A stretch of 64,000 nt of DNA from Ga0077555 sp963761475 (GCA_963761475.1 CAVXGT010000013.1:320438-384437); one strand, 5' to 3'; shown: positions 34,299 through 43,577, numbered from the stretch's first letter. The notes: generated by a model from the sequence alone, not told the origin. A program made the numbers and translations.

Positions 34299-35582
34299 AT
34301 GATTGAAGGCACCATCCGACAGTCTCTGTCGCTGCTGATGCGCTTTGCGGCCGTTCTCGCGGCTGTGTTCGCATTGAGTTTATCGCCGGCTGGCGCCCAG
34401 AGCGGGCCTGGCGACGACGCCGCGATCGCTGAGACGCTCGACCAGCATGGCCGCTGGCTCACGCACAGCCGTTATGGCGAGGTTTGGCAGCCTGACGTCG
34501 AACGAGGATGGCGGCCTTACACGCGTGGGCAATGGGTGCACACCGAGGAGCACGGCTGGTACTGGGAGAGCGAAGAGCCGTTCGGTTGGGTGGTGTTCCA
34601 CTATGGCCGTTGGTTCCTTGACGAGCGTGACGGGTGGCTCTGGGTTCCTGGCACCGAGTGGGGTCCGGCGTGGGTTGCCTGGCGGTATGGCGAAGAAGAC
34701 GTGGGGTGGGCGCCTTTGCCCCCGGAGGCCGTTTGGCAGCAGGGCTCACTCAGCTACGCGAGCAGCTTCTACGACGCGCCGAGCTTCTCGCCGGCTTGGT
34801 GTTTCGTTCCGATCGCGCTGCTGGCCGCGCCGCGCATCTACACGCGGATCGTGACGATCCGGCGCAACCGCCACTATCTCGAGCGCACGCGGTTCGACAA
34901 TCGCTATCGGGTCGGTCAATTCGGGGTCTACAATGGCGGTTTCGATACCGACCGTTATAGCCGCCTCACCGGCCGACGCCTCGTGACGCATCGCATCATC
35001 GAGGGCACGGGGCCACGTCGCCATGGCCGCAACGGCAACAGTATCCACGTCTACCGGCCGCGGGTGACAGGCATCACGCCAACGCGACGGCCTGACGGAC
35101 CGCGCGGCGGCCAGGATGGCGTCGAGCGGCGCCGGGGTGGAGGTGACGCGCCTTTGATCGCGCCGCCGATCAACCGCGAGGACCGGAGGGGACGCGAACA
35201 GCGATTTGGCCGTGACGGCGATCCTGGCGGCGGAACCGTGCGTCGGAGGCCGCAGCCGACCGTCGCAACTCCACCGCCCGTTATTCGCGAACCCGATCGC
35301 CGCCGTCGCAACCCGCCGGATGAGGTGCGCCGGGGCAACCCGCCGCCGCCTTCAATCAACCGCGAGGACGGGCGTGGCAGGGAGCAACGCTACGGGCGGG
35401 GCCATCGTGAACCGCCGCCAGTGCGCGCACCGACAGAAGGGGCGCGCCGCGTCCAACCGCAGGTGCCCCAGCACCGGGTCGCCCCGCAACCGCAAGCGAG
35501 GCCGGCACCTCCTCCGCAACGCCGGCAGCCCGAAGGCGAGCGCCGGGAAGGCAGACGGAGGGGGGGCGAGCAGGCGCCATAA
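34299..35582 (+). CDS. Secreted DUF6600-type protein with Arg/Pro-rich tail
   Basis: About 427 residues from ATG at 34299, chosen because GGAGC lies 10 bp upstream; an ATG at 34284 is an alternative. A signal peptide runs to about residue 32 (SLSPAGAQS). Residues about 45-150 contain Trp/Tyr-rich repeats of the DUF6600 kind: RWLTHSRYGEVWQPD, WRPYTRGQWVHTEEHGWYWE, FGWVVFHYGRWF and GWLWVPGTEWGPAWVAWRYG. From about 250 onward the protein is a low-complexity Arg/Pro/Gly tail, including two copies of an INREDxRGREQRxGR motif. The function of the family is unknown; the location is probably periplasmic or outer surface. Confidence 0.8.
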   Translation: MIEGTIRQSLSLLMRFAAVLAAVFALSLSPAGAQSGPGDDAAIAETLDQHGRWLTHSRYGEVWQPDVERGWRPYTRGQWVHTEEHGWYWESEEPFGWVVFHYGRWFLDERDGWLWVPGTEWGPAWVAWRYGEEDVGWAPLPPEAVWQQGSLSYASSFYDAPSFSPAWCFVPIALLAAPRIYTRIVTIRRNRHYLERTRFDNRYRVGQFGVYNGGFDTDRYSRLTGRRLVTHRIIEGTGPRRHGRNGNSIHVYRPRVTGITPTRRPDGPRGGQDGVERRRGGGDAPLIAPPINREDRRGREQRFGRDGDPGGGTVRRRPQPTVATPPPVIREPDRRRRNPPDEVRRGNPPPPSINREDGRGREQRYGRGHREPPPVRAPTEGARRVQPQVPQHRVAPQPQARPAPPPQRRQPEGERREGRRRGGEQAP

Positions 35583-35641
35583 CGGCAGAGCGCCGTGCGC
35601 AGGCCATTGCGTCCGACGCAGCGCTGCCCTATCAGCCGGGC

Positions 35642-36592
35642 ATGACGAGTACAGCCGAGCATATCGAGGAACTCGCTCGCCGCGTCATCGCGCGCGAACG
35701 GCGGGCCATAGCGCAAGCCTTGAGCCTCGTCGAGGCACAGGGGACGGGGGCAGGCGAGCTGCTGGCGGCACTTGCGCCACGGCTCGGAAACGCCTCCGTC
35801 ATCGGCCTCACTGGGCCACCGGGCTCGGGAAAATCTACACTGGCCAACGCTTTGATCAGGGTCCTGCGCGCCAAAAGCCGGCGCGTCGGCGTGCTGGCGG
35901 TCGATCCGACTTCGCCGATCACGGGGGGCGCCATTCTCGGCGACCGCATCCGCATGACGGCGGCGCACGATGACGACGGAGTCATGGTGCGGTCGCTTGG
36001 CGCTCGCGGCGCGCTCGGCGGCCTCACGCCGGCGGCTGTGCGCATGATCGACGTGCTGGATGCTGCTGGATTCGACGACATCGTGATGGAGACGGTGGGT
36101 ACCGGCCAGAGCGAGGTGGACGTCGCCGAGATCGCCGATGCGGTGGCGGTGGTGGCGGCTCCAGGTCTTGGCGACGGCATCCAAGCGATGAAGGCGGGCC
36201 TGCTCGAGCTCGCCGACGTGCTGGTCGTCAACAAGGCCGATCTTTCCGGCGCCAACAGGACGGCGGAAGAGCTTTCGGCCGCTCTCGCGGGGCGCTCCGA
36301 GCGGCGGACGGGGATCGTGCTGCAAACGTCGGCGCTGACGGGGACGGGGATTGAAGCGCTGGTGGAGGCGATGGCTGCGGCGGTGGACCGCCGGCGGATT
36401 GCGGACATTGTCGCGCGTCGGCGGGGCCGGGTCAGATATCTGGTCGCGCGGGCTGCTGCCGAGTTGGTTTCCCGACGCATCAAAATGCTGGCGACCAACG
36501 AACTCGACGCGCTTTTCGACAAGGTGCTGGCGGGCGAGCTTTCAGCCGACGAGGCGGCTGCGCGGGTGCTCTCCAACCGACAGGTCGGCTGA
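35642..36592 (+). CDS. meaB: Methylmalonyl-CoA mutase-associated G3E GTPase
   Basis: A 316-residue G-protein chaperone that protects and reactivates the B12-dependent methylmalonyl-CoA mutase. Motifs: Walker A/G1 GLTGPPGSGKST near residue 55, VDPTSPITGGAILGDRIRM near 90, the G3-like METVGTGQSEVDVAE near 150, and NKAD near 198. Length and motif order match MeaB/ArgK. The mutase subunits are not in this window. The start at 35642 gives the family N terminus (SAEHIEELARRV-like). Confidence 0.94.
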   Translation: MTSTAEHIEELARRVIARERRAIAQALSLVEAQGTGAGELLAALAPRLGNASVIGLTGPPGSGKSTLANALIRVLRAKSRRVGVLAVDPTSPITGGAILGDRIRMTAAHDDDGVMVRSLGARGALGGLTPAAVRMIDVLDAAGFDDIVMETVGTGQSEVDVAEIADAVAVVAAPGLGDGIQAMKAGLLELADVLVVNKADLSGANRTAEELSAALAGRSERRTGIVLQTSALTGTGIEALVEAMAAAVDRRRIADIVARRRGRVRYLVARAAAELVSRRIKMLATNELDALFDKVLAGELSADEAAARVLSNRQVG

Positions 36593-36689
36593 GCGGGCCT
36601 TCGTGACTTCGCCCGCCGCCGGGAGCCGTGTGGCGTGGGGCGAGCCCGGCACCACATGGGTGCCGTCCCGCCACCTTCGCCTTACACGC

Positions 36690-37568
36690 TCAGATCTGCG
36701 TCAGAATTGGCCCGGGGACGAGGCCGCTGTCCTTGACCGGGCGGGAGACGTAGAGATCGGCATAAAACGTGCCGTCTGATTCAAGTCCGCTCGGATCGAT
36801 TCCGAGGGTCACCAGACGGTCGAGGACCTGGCCTTGCTCCTCGTCGCTTGCGAACCGGCGCTGTTGGACGGGACTGGGTCCCTTGGCAGTGACGTAACCT
36901 CGCTCGGCCAGCATCTCGGCAATCGGATCGAAGGGAAACATGCGCAGCACGAAGTGCGCCATCCACGGTTGCGTTTCGGACGAGGCGTCCAGCACCTTGC
37001 CGAGCGTCTTCTCGCCGATGTAGCCGATGCACCCGGTCGACACGACCAGATCGGCCCCACTCAGCAGGCTCTCGTGCTCGGGCGACAGCGGATCGGCTTC
37101 GAGGTTGGCGTGAACCTGGCCGTCGATGATGCCGGCCTGTTCGGCGTATCTCAGGGCATTGCGGGCGGCATCAAGGCCGATGACGGTGATATCGCTTGCC
37201 GCAGCCTCGCCGGCAAAGATGCGGCGGTCGAGCGCCACCAGACTCGATCGGTCCAGGTCCTCGACCGCCTCGTCGGAATAATGGCGATAGAGGTCGGGCA
37301 ACGTCATCTCGGTCTTCATCAGCGCGGCATTGACTCCATACGAGCAGCCGAGATCGACGACCTTGATCGAGCGCGTATCCTTGACGCTCCTGTAGGCTTC
37401 GATGATGTGGGCGAATACGGGCCGGGCGGCCTCGGGAATGTTGTAGTCGAGCTCGCCGAGCGTGGTGAAGTACGGCCTCGGATCGGGTTGATTGTAGATG
37501 TCGTCGAGAACGACCTTGCCGGTGTCGTCAAGGCGTGCTTCGTCAAGTTCAATCTGCTGTTGCATCAA
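36690..37568 (-). CDS. Class I SAM-dependent methyltransferase
   Basis: A 292-residue protein with motif I VVDLGCSYGVNAALMK near residue 70 and ITVIGLDAARNALRYAEQAG near 128. A motif IV-like ADLVVSTGCIGYIGEKTLG lies near 180. The substrate is unknown. The C-terminal half (FVLRMFPFDPIAEMLAERGY) is conserved in stand-alone methyltransferases of unknown role. It is convergent with meaB and divergent from the TPP enzyme gene. Confidence 0.8.
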   Translation of the reverse strand: MMQQQIELDEARLDDTGKVVLDDIYNQPDPRPYFTTLGELDYNIPEAARPVFAHIIEAYRSVKDTRSIKVVDLGCSYGVNAALMKTEMTLPDLYRHYSDEAVEDLDRSSLVALDRRIFAGEAAASDITVIGLDAARNALRYAEQAGIIDGQVHANLEADPLSPEHESLLSGADLVVSTGCIGYIGEKTLGKVLDASSETQPWMAHFVLRMFPFDPIAEMLAERGYVTAKGPSPVQQRRFASDEEQGQVLDRLVTLGIDPSGLESDGTFYADLYVSRPVKDSGLVPGPILTQI

Positions 37569-37871
37569 GCGTCTCCATGCATGATGACAGCACAGTCCGC
37601 GCGATAGCGGGCCATACAGCCAATACTCTTCCCGCCATGTGGGTGAGATGGGTGTCGTATACAGCGATCAATTGCGCGATGCAAATCTGCGGGGCTGCAA
37701 AGGCGCATCCAAGGCACCATTGAACGCCGGTTTTTGCTCATGAAGCGGTCAGTTAGCCTTTTTTCGTTGCTGCGGGCAAAGCGTCACCATTGATCCAACG
37801 TCGCAGGCATGCCTAGCATTGGCAAATCTCTCCCGCCCTTTCTGCTCAAGCCTTCACCAGGAGCACACTCC
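37569..37871. other. Intergenic region between methyltransferase and TPP enzyme genes
   Basis: 303 bp between divergent genes. A Shine-Dalgarno AGGAG at 37857-37861 precedes the TPP enzyme start. No coding sequence or clear promoter was recognised; the T-rich stretch at 37757-37768 is the most AT-rich part. Confidence 0.4.
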
Positions 37872-39524
37872 ATGGCCCGTACTGTCGCCCGCCTCTTGGC
37901 CGAAAGCCTGCAAGCGCATGACGTCGATCTCGTCTATTGCGTGCCGGGCGAGAGCTACCTCGGCCTGACCGATGCCATCTCGGACATGAATTCGATCCGG
38001 CTGGCGGTGTGCCGGCACGAAGGCGGGGCTGCGATGATGGCGGTTGCGGACGGTCGGCTCCGCGAGCGCGCGGGCGTGGCGGTGGTGTCAAGAGGGCCGG
38101 GACTTTCCAACGCCATGGTCGGGCTGCATACGGCGTTTCACGACGCAACGCCACTGGTCATGCTGATCGGACAGGTGGAGCGCAAGGACTATGGACGCCT
38201 CGCGCTGCAGGAGCAGAACTATTCACGACTGCTCTCCGACGTCACCAAACAGGTGATCGAGGTGAACGAACCGGAGATGGCATCGGAGGCGATGGCGCGG
38301 GCGTTTCACCTTGCCGAATCCGGCACGCCCGGCCCCGTCGCCGTGATCCTGCCGGAGGATCTTTTCAACGAAATGACCGAGGCCCCCGTGGACCTGCCGC
38401 GGCCGCGGGTCTATCCGGGGCCGCGGAGCGAGGACGTCGATCGCCTCGTCGAGATGCTGTCGAAGTCGGAGCGGCCGCTGGTGTGGGTCGGCGGCATGTT
38501 GCTCGGCGAGGGCGTCACGGACGATCTCAAGAAACTTGCGGAGACCTGGATGCTGCCGGTATCGCCGACGCATCGCCGCCCCTGCCACTTCGACGCCAAC
38601 CATCCCAACTACGGCGGCTACATGGGCATTCGCGTACCCAAGCCGTTGCTCGACGAAATGAAGAAGGCTGACCTGATCGTCGCCATCGGCGAGCGCATCA
38701 CGGATTCCGTCAGCCAGTCCTATACGTTTCCGACGGCGCCGCAGCCGCAGTTGCCGCTCGTGCACGTGTGGCCAGACCCGAACGAGGTCGGCCGGGTTTG
38801 GCGTCCTGACCTCGGCATCGTGTCGGATGCGCAGGCGCTGATCCGGGCGCTGCTGGCGCGGCCGGCCCCTGGCGATGCCAGCAAGCGCAAGGGCTGGGTT
38901 GCGGGACTCCATGCCATCCACAAGAAACTACTGGCGCCCGAGTGGGAGCCCACCACCGACGGCATCAATTTCGCTGCCGTGGTGACTGAGATTTCAAAGC
39001 ACCTTGCGGACGATGCCATCGTCACGTCGGATGCCGGTAACTTCTCGAGCTTCATCCATCGCTACATCGGCTTCAAGCCGGGCCAGACATTCCTTGCCTC
39101 GGTGGTCGGCGCCATGGGCGCGGGCATGCCGATGGCCGTTGCTGGCGGGCTCAGGCGGCCCGGCAAACAGGTCGTGGCGTTCGTCGGCGATGGCGGTGCG
39201 CTGATGACCGGCAACGAGATCGCGACGGCCATGCAGTACGGAGCGGCGCCCATCCTGGTGATCTCCGACAACTCGATGTACGGCACGATCGGGATGCATC
39301 ACGAGATGCGCTATCCGGGTCGCCCCTACAAACTCGCGACGCAACTCACCAACCCGGACTTCGCCATGTGGGCGCGGTCGTTCGGTGCTGAGGGGATCAC
39401 ACTGGTCGAGGAAAAGGATATCGCCTCGGCGGTGTCCAAGGCATTCGCAGTCAAGACCAAGCCGGTGGTGTTGCACGTCAAGACCTCCGCCGACCAGATG
39501 AGTGCCTGGCGGCGGCGGGGGTAG
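37872..39524 (+). CDS. Thiamine pyrophosphate-dependent enzyme, acetolactate synthase large-subunit-like
   Basis: A 550-residue three-domain ThDP enzyme. The PYR domain has the catalytic glutamate in AVCRHEGGAAMMAVADG. The central domain includes RPLVWVGGMLLGEG. The PP domain has the ThDP-Mg motif FVGDGGALMTGNEIATAMQY to ISDNSMYG. The start at 37872 is preferred over 37809 because AGGAG lies about 10 bp upstream and MARTVARLLAESL aligns with the family start. No regulatory small subunit (ilvH) follows, so this is probably a catabolic or stand-alone paralogue rather than the biosynthetic AHAS. The exact substrate is unknown. Confidence 0.88.
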   Translation: MARTVARLLAESLQAHDVDLVYCVPGESYLGLTDAISDMNSIRLAVCRHEGGAAMMAVADGRLRERAGVAVVSRGPGLSNAMVGLHTAFHDATPLVMLIGQVERKDYGRLALQEQNYSRLLSDVTKQVIEVNEPEMASEAMARAFHLAESGTPGPVAVILPEDLFNEMTEAPVDLPRPRVYPGPRSEDVDRLVEMLSKSERPLVWVGGMLLGEGVTDDLKKLAETWMLPVSPTHRRPCHFDANHPNYGGYMGIRVPKPLLDEMKKADLIVAIGERITDSVSQSYTFPTAPQPQLPLVHVWPDPNEVGRVWRPDLGIVSDAQALIRALLARPAPGDASKRKGWVAGLHAIHKKLLAPEWEPTTDGINFAAVVTEISKHLADDAIVTSDAGNFSSFIHRYIGFKPGQTFLASVVGAMGAGMPMAVAGGLRRPGKQVVAFVGDGGALMTGNEIATAMQYGAAPILVISDNSMYGTIGMHHEMRYPGRPYKLATQLTNPDFAMWARSFGAEGITLVEEKDIASAVSKAFAVKTKPVVLHVKTSADQMSAWRRRG

Positions 39525-39545
39525 GCGTGCGCAGGCCCCGCCCGG

Positions 39546-39944
39546 CTACATCTCGGCGAGCATCTTGGTGATCTCGGCGGTGGTATGGCCGGTCAAGGTC
39601 TTCGCTACCTCGGCCACCAGGCGCTGCTGCACTTCCTTGTGCAGCGATGGGCGCACCTCGCCAAGCGTCTCGGGATCGGCGATCAGCACCAGGGCCGATA
39701 GCTCCTGCCTCAAGGCCATAGCATTGAGATGGCGTGCGAGGTGTTTTGAAAACGTCGCCTCGGCGGTTTCACGGGGCGAAGAATAGACCGGGCGCTTGCC
39801 GGCTGGGCCGTCAAAAGCCACCTCCTGCGGCTCAAGGTGGGAGACGGCAGCAAGGCTCAGCGCTTTGCCGCGACCTTCGGTCTTGAAGAAGCGCGCCGTC
39901 GCTCCGGTCGCGACGACCACCAGGGTTCCCGGTTCGAGATTCAT
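39546..39944 (-). CDS. Host attachment family protein (PF10116)
   Basis: A 132-residue cytoplasmic protein of the host-attachment family, first named from Agrobacterium plant-cell attachment genes. The start MNLEPGTLVVVATGATARFF at 39944 fits the family; upstream sequence in the same frame does not. Conserved features are the early VVVATGATARFF strand, the middle AEATFSKHLARHLN and the C-terminal LVAEVAKTLTGHTTAEITKM. It is convergent with the TPP enzyme gene, with only 21 bp between stops. The molecular function is unknown. Confidence 0.85.
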   Translation of the reverse strand: MNLEPGTLVVVATGATARFFKTEGRGKALSLAAVSHLEPQEVAFDGPAGKRPVYSSPRETAEATFSKHLARHLNAMALRQELSALVLIADPETLGEVRPSLHKEVQQRLVAEVAKTLTGHTTAEITKMLAEM

Positions 39945-40294
39945 ATGACCTCCATTGGAAGGGCTGACATTCCGTTCCGACTGCAGTTGCCGGTTTTCAC
40001 CCACCGGCCGCTGCTCGTGCACCGTCCGACAATACCGCCCACCGCCGGGTGACCGCGGCGCACCGCTGCAAAACAGCACAACCGATCCGCGTCACCCTTT
40101 CCGACTGGCTGAAACGACGATTGGTAGTGAGGACATGGGGTGGCAAAGACCTCGAAGCAAGAAGCGGCCGTGCCTATGGCTGCGTCATGATGTCGAAGAA
40201 AGGATGTTCATCGCGACGACGATGAGGCAATCTGAGGCCCGGCTCCGCGGGTCGATCAGGCCGCTGGATGTGGGATCTTGGGAGGCGCCAGGAC
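39945..40294. other. Intergenic region between host-attachment and NMT1-like genes
   Basis: 350 bp between divergent starts. GGAGG at about 40281-40285 serves the downstream start at 40295. No reliable coding sequence, hairpin or promoter was recognised. Confidence 0.4.
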
Positions 40295-41221
40295 ATGGCC
40301 ATCGTCCTGCAGGAATCGCTACGGGGATTATTCTATGCGCCGTTCTATGCGGCGCTGGCGCTCGATGCCTACGGCAAGGAAGGCGTCGAGGTGCGTTTCG
40401 TCTCGGCGCCGGAGCCGGGGCGGGCGGCAACGAGCCTGTGGGATGGCGGCATCGACATCACCTGGGGCGGGCCGATGCGCGTCATGCAGACCTATGCCCA
40501 GCGGCCCGATTGCGACATCGTCTGTTTTGCCGAGGTTGTGACGCGCGATCCGTTTCTGCTGGTCGGGCGGGAGCCGCGCCCACGGTTTCGGCTGACGGAG
40601 TTGAAGGCGCTGCGGCTCGGCTCGGTGTCCGAGGTGCCCACGCCTTGGATGTGCCTGCAGCAGGACTTGAGAGACATCGGGCTCGACCCCACCACCGTCC
40701 AACGGACCGCTCACAATTCGATGTCCGAGAACGTGGCTGCACTGGCCCGCGGCGACGTCGACGTGATCCAGATCTTCGAGCCGCTGGTGGAAGGATTGGT
40801 GGCATCCGGCGCGGGCCATATCTGGTATGCCCAGGCGAGCCGCGGGCCAACGTCATACACCACGCTCTATGCGCGCCGGAGTACGCTCCAATCGCGACGC
40901 GAGGACTGCCTCAGGATGACGCGGGCGCTGCATCGCACGCTCGGCTGGGTGCATGGGGCCGCGCCCGAGCGGCTCGCCGATGTGGTGGCGCCCTACTTTT
41001 CCGATGTGTCGCCGGCCACCCTTGCCGGCGCCCTGGCGCGCTACAAAGCGCTTGGCATCTGGGGGCAGGATACGGTTCTGCCGCGCGCCGGATATGAGCG
41101 GCTGCGCACCAGCCTTGAGAGTGGCGGCTTCGTTACCGAGGGCGCACGCTATGGGGTCGCCGTTGACAACTCGCTGGCGGAAATCGTGGTGGGCGAGGCG
41201 CCGCCGCCACTTGCGGCGTGA
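40295..41221 (+). CDS. NMT1/THI5-like substrate-binding-type protein without signal peptide
   Basis: A 308-residue periplasmic-binding-protein fold of the NMT1/THI5/SsuA superfamily. It starts MAIVLQESLRGLFYAPFYAA, with GKEGVEVRFVSAPEPGRAAT, GGIDITWGGPMRVMQTYA and the hinge segment VIQIFEPLVEGLVASGAGH. The ATG at 40295 follows a GGAGG box. There is no signal peptide or lipobox and no permease or ATPase gene nearby. It may thus be a cytoplasmic enzyme or sensor of the THI5 kind rather than a transporter component. Confidence 0.8.
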   Translation: MAIVLQESLRGLFYAPFYAALALDAYGKEGVEVRFVSAPEPGRAATSLWDGGIDITWGGPMRVMQTYAQRPDCDIVCFAEVVTRDPFLLVGREPRPRFRLTELKALRLGSVSEVPTPWMCLQQDLRDIGLDPTTVQRTAHNSMSENVAALARGDVDVIQIFEPLVEGLVASGAGHIWYAQASRGPTSYTTLYARRSTLQSRREDCLRMTRALHRTLGWVHGAAPERLADVVAPYFSDVSPATLAGALARYKALGIWGQDTVLPRAGYERLRTSLESGGFVTEGARYGVAVDNSLAEIVVGEAPPPLAA

Positions 41222-41243
41222 GGCCGCACAGCGCGCCCGGCGG

Positions 41244-41705
41244 TCAGCCCTTCGGCTTGCCGTAGACTTCGGCTGGGTCGAAATCGCGGGGCGTGCCGGC
41301 ATGCGCCAGGGCAGACGTCTCGGTGCGCACGGGAATGCGACGGTAGAAGCAGGTACGGTGTCCGGTATGGCAGGCAGCGCCGGCACCACGCGTGCGTACC
41401 CGCATCCAGATGGCGTCCTGATCGCAATCGGTGCGCATCTCGACGACATCGAGCACGTTGCCGCTTTCCTCGCCCTTCTTCCAGATGCGGTGGCGGGAGC
41501 GGCTGTAGAAGTGCGCCTCGCCGGTGCGGATGGTGCGGTCGAGCGCCTCGTCGTTCATCCAGGCGAGCATCAACACCTCGCCCGTGTCGGCGTCGGTGGC
41601 AACGGCTGCCAAAGTGCCGTCGTGGCCGAACTTCGGTGTCAGCGCGAGGCCGGACTCGACCTCGGCAGTGGCGCCTGGTGCTGCAAACATATTGTGGTCG
41701 CTCAT
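41244..41705 (-). CDS. hisI: Phosphoribosyl-AMP cyclohydrolase
   Basis: Third step of histidine biosynthesis, hydrolysing the adenine ring of phosphoribosyl-AMP; a Zn/Mg enzyme that dimerises in the cytoplasm. The 153-residue protein has the monofunctional form, with no HisE domain. Landmarks: VLMLAWMNDEALDRTIRTGE, HFYSRSRHRIWKKGEESGN, the Mg-binding DCDQDAIW and the zinc site ACHTGHRTCFYRR. It lies 40 bp after the folE stop on the same strand. Confidence 0.96.
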   Translation of the reverse strand: MSDHNMFAAPGATAEVESGLALTPKFGHDGTLAAVATDADTGEVLMLAWMNDEALDRTIRTGEAHFYSRSRHRIWKKGEESGNVLDVVEMRTDCDQDAIWMRVRTRGAGAACHTGHRTCFYRRIPVRTETSALAHAGTPRDFDPAEVYGKPKG

Positions 41706-41745
41706 ACGTCGTCCGATGGCTCATCAAGCTGCAGTAGGCGGCAAA

Positions 41746-42381
41746 TCAGGTGCGGCGGGAGGCGTGCACCAGATTGAGGAAGCGGTCGCGATAGCCCGGG
41801 TCCGTATCGAACACGCCTGAAAAACGCGTCGTCACCGTCGACACGCCCTGCTGGTTGACGCCGCGGGTCGACATGCACATGTGCTCGGCCTCGATCAGGA
41901 CAGCGACGCCGCGCGGGTTTAAATGCTGCTCGATGGCCGCTGTGACCTGTGCTGTGAGCGCCTCCTGGGTCTGCAGGCGTTTGGAGAAGATCTCGACCAC
42001 GCGTGCAAGCTTGGAGAGGCCAACGACGCTGTCGCGAGGGAGATAGGCGATGTGGGCAACGCCGATGAAGGGCGCGATATGATGCTCGCAATGGCTTTCG
42101 AGGCGGACGTCGCGAACCATCACCATGTCGTCGTAGCCGCCGACGTCCTCGAAGGTTCGCTCCAAGGCGCTGGCCGGGTCCTGGCGGTAGCCGCGGAACC
42201 AGTCCTCGAAGGCAGCGACCACCCGCCGGGGTGTGTCAAGCAACCCCTCGCGGTCGGGATCATCGCCGGTCCAGGCAATCAGCGTGCGCACGGCCGCCTC
42301 AGCTTCCGCCCGCGACGGACGTGGCTTCTGGCCTACGCCTTCCCGACCGGTAGCACCAGATTTGTCAACGCGCTGATCCAT
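41746..42381 (-). CDS. folE: GTP cyclohydrolase I
   Basis: First step of folate (and possibly queuosine-precursor) synthesis, converting GTP to dihydroneopterin triphosphate; homodecameric. The 211-residue protein from ATG at 42381 has zinc ligands in ESHCEHHIAPFIG and AEHMCMSTRG, and the catalytic core YLPRDSVVGLSKLARVVEIF with RLQTQEALT. This is the canonical type IA family. It is divergent from the NifU-like gene and probably co-transcribed with hisI. Confidence 0.97.
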   Translation of the reverse strand: MDQRVDKSGATGREGVGQKPRPSRAEAEAAVRTLIAWTGDDPDREGLLDTPRRVVAAFEDWFRGYRQDPASALERTFEDVGGYDDMVMVRDVRLESHCEHHIAPFIGVAHIAYLPRDSVVGLSKLARVVEIFSKRLQTQEALTAQVTAAIEQHLNPRGVAVLIEAEHMCMSTRGVNQQGVSTVTTRFSGVFDTDPGYRDRFLNLVHASRRT

Positions 42382-42778
42382 CGCTGCAGCTCCTCGCTTG
42401 CCAGTTTGCCCACGTTCATTCCAACCGGCTCGCGGGAGCCCAGCTCCGCCGAGCCGCTCCTTGCGGGCGGCGGCAGCCACCACTGTCCAACGTCCACACC
42501 CCCCGCTTAATGCCGTCTGGGGACCTGTGGACCACCATCGAAGCCTTGCAATCGACGCGGACGGGCGCGATATCAGGCGAAACGGGGGTGCCGGTTGAAA
42601 GGCTTAATCCTATAACGCCGATCCCGGCACTCTGGATTAGGCTACTATGATTGTTCGATCCGGCAATGGAAAGCGCAAGGATGCCGGAATCTGGCAAAAT
42701 GAGATGGTTACCTGGGGGACGGGCGACCTCGAGGCGGCCAACAAAGTGGCTGCGAACAAGCACGGAGAACAGCGTTCG
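42382..42778. other. Divergent intergenic region folE / NifU-like
   Basis: 397 bp. The stretch 42600-42660 is AT-richer and holds a short inverted repeat, TAATCC and GGATTA, about 20 bp apart around 42605-42640. It may contain both promoters, but I cannot place -35/-10 boxes with confidence. The ribosome-binding GGAG of the NifU-like gene is at about 42764. Confidence 0.35.
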
Positions 42779-43255
42779 ATGACCGAGCTGAGCGATCTCT
42801 ATTCCGACCGGATCATCGCGCTGGCGGCAGGCATTGCTCCTGCACGCAAACTCGACAACCCGGACGCGGCGGCCTCGGCGCATTCAAAGCTCTGCGGCTC
42901 GACGATCGAGGTTGAGCTCAAACTCGATGGCGGGCGCATCGCGGACTATGGCCATACCGTCAAGGCTTGCCTGCTGGGCCAGGCTTCCGCCGCGATCGTC
43001 GCCGGCCTCATCAAGGGAACGCCGATTGCCGAGATCCGGCAGATCGCCGCCGAAATGCGCGCGATGCTGAAGAGCGGCGGGCCGCCGCCCGGGGGGCGGT
43101 GGGCGGAACTCGGCGTGCTGGAGCCGGTGCGCGAGGTCAAAGGCCGTCACGCCTCTACGTTGCTGGTTTTCGAGGCGATTTTGCGGGCGCTTGACGGGTA
43201 TGAGGCTCGTCAGGCGGACGGCGGGGCGAATGCCAGCCGGCAAGTGACAGCCTGA
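42779..43255 (+). CDS. NifU/IscU-like iron-sulfur cluster scaffold protein
   Basis: A 158-residue protein from ATG at 42779. It resembles the scaffold family common in alphaproteobacteria, with two conserved cysteines in SKLCGSTIEVELKLD and VKACLLGQASAAIVAGL. The third cysteine of classical IscU is not visible, and the C-terminal GRHASTLLVFEAILRALD has His instead. It is therefore a NifU-like relative whose cluster-binding ability is uncertain. It is followed after 9 bp by yidD. Confidence 0.85.
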   Translation: MTELSDLYSDRIIALAAGIAPARKLDNPDAAASAHSKLCGSTIEVELKLDGGRIADYGHTVKACLLGQASAAIVAGLIKGTPIAEIRQIAAEMRAMLKSGGPPPGGRWAELGVLEPVREVKGRHASTLLVFEAILRALDGYEARQADGGANASRQVTA

Positions 43256-43264
43256 GGCCGCCCT

Positions 43265-43576
43265 GTGGCGCAACCACCTCCAGCGTTCACGGTGACCCCG
43301 GCCGGCCGCATGCTTCGCGTGCTGGCCAAGTTGCCGATCCATGCCTACCGCTGGACGCTAAAGCCGCTGCTTGGCATGGAGTGCCGACATCTGCCGACCT
43401 GCTCGGCGTACGCGCTCGACGCCATCGAGATCAACGGGGCGTGGAAGGGCTGGTGGCTCGCGGTCTCGCGGGTTTGCCGCTGCCATCCCTGGGGGTCGTC
43501 CGGGTTCGATCCGGCACCGGATATACGCGGCTGCCGGCATCCCCTGATGCCCTGGCGCTACGGACGGTGGCGTTGA
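43265..43576 (+). CDS. yidD: Membrane protein insertion efficiency factor
   Basis: A 103-residue protein starting with GTG at 43265. YidD assists YidC in inner-membrane insertion. Motifs are typical: LPIHAYRWTLKPLLGMECRH, LPTCSAYALDAIEINGAWKG and RVCRCHPWGSSGFDPAP with the conserved cysteines. The N-terminal amphipathic helix is preceded by about 17 extra residues. The stop is 1 bp before the start of the TonB-like gene, indicating co-transcription. Confidence 0.93.
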   Translation: MAQPPPAFTVTPAGRMLRVLAKLPIHAYRWTLKPLLGMECRHLPTCSAYALDAIEINGAWKGWWLAVSRVCRCHPWGSSGFDPAPDIRGCRHPLMPWRYGRWR

Positions 43577-43577
43577 A

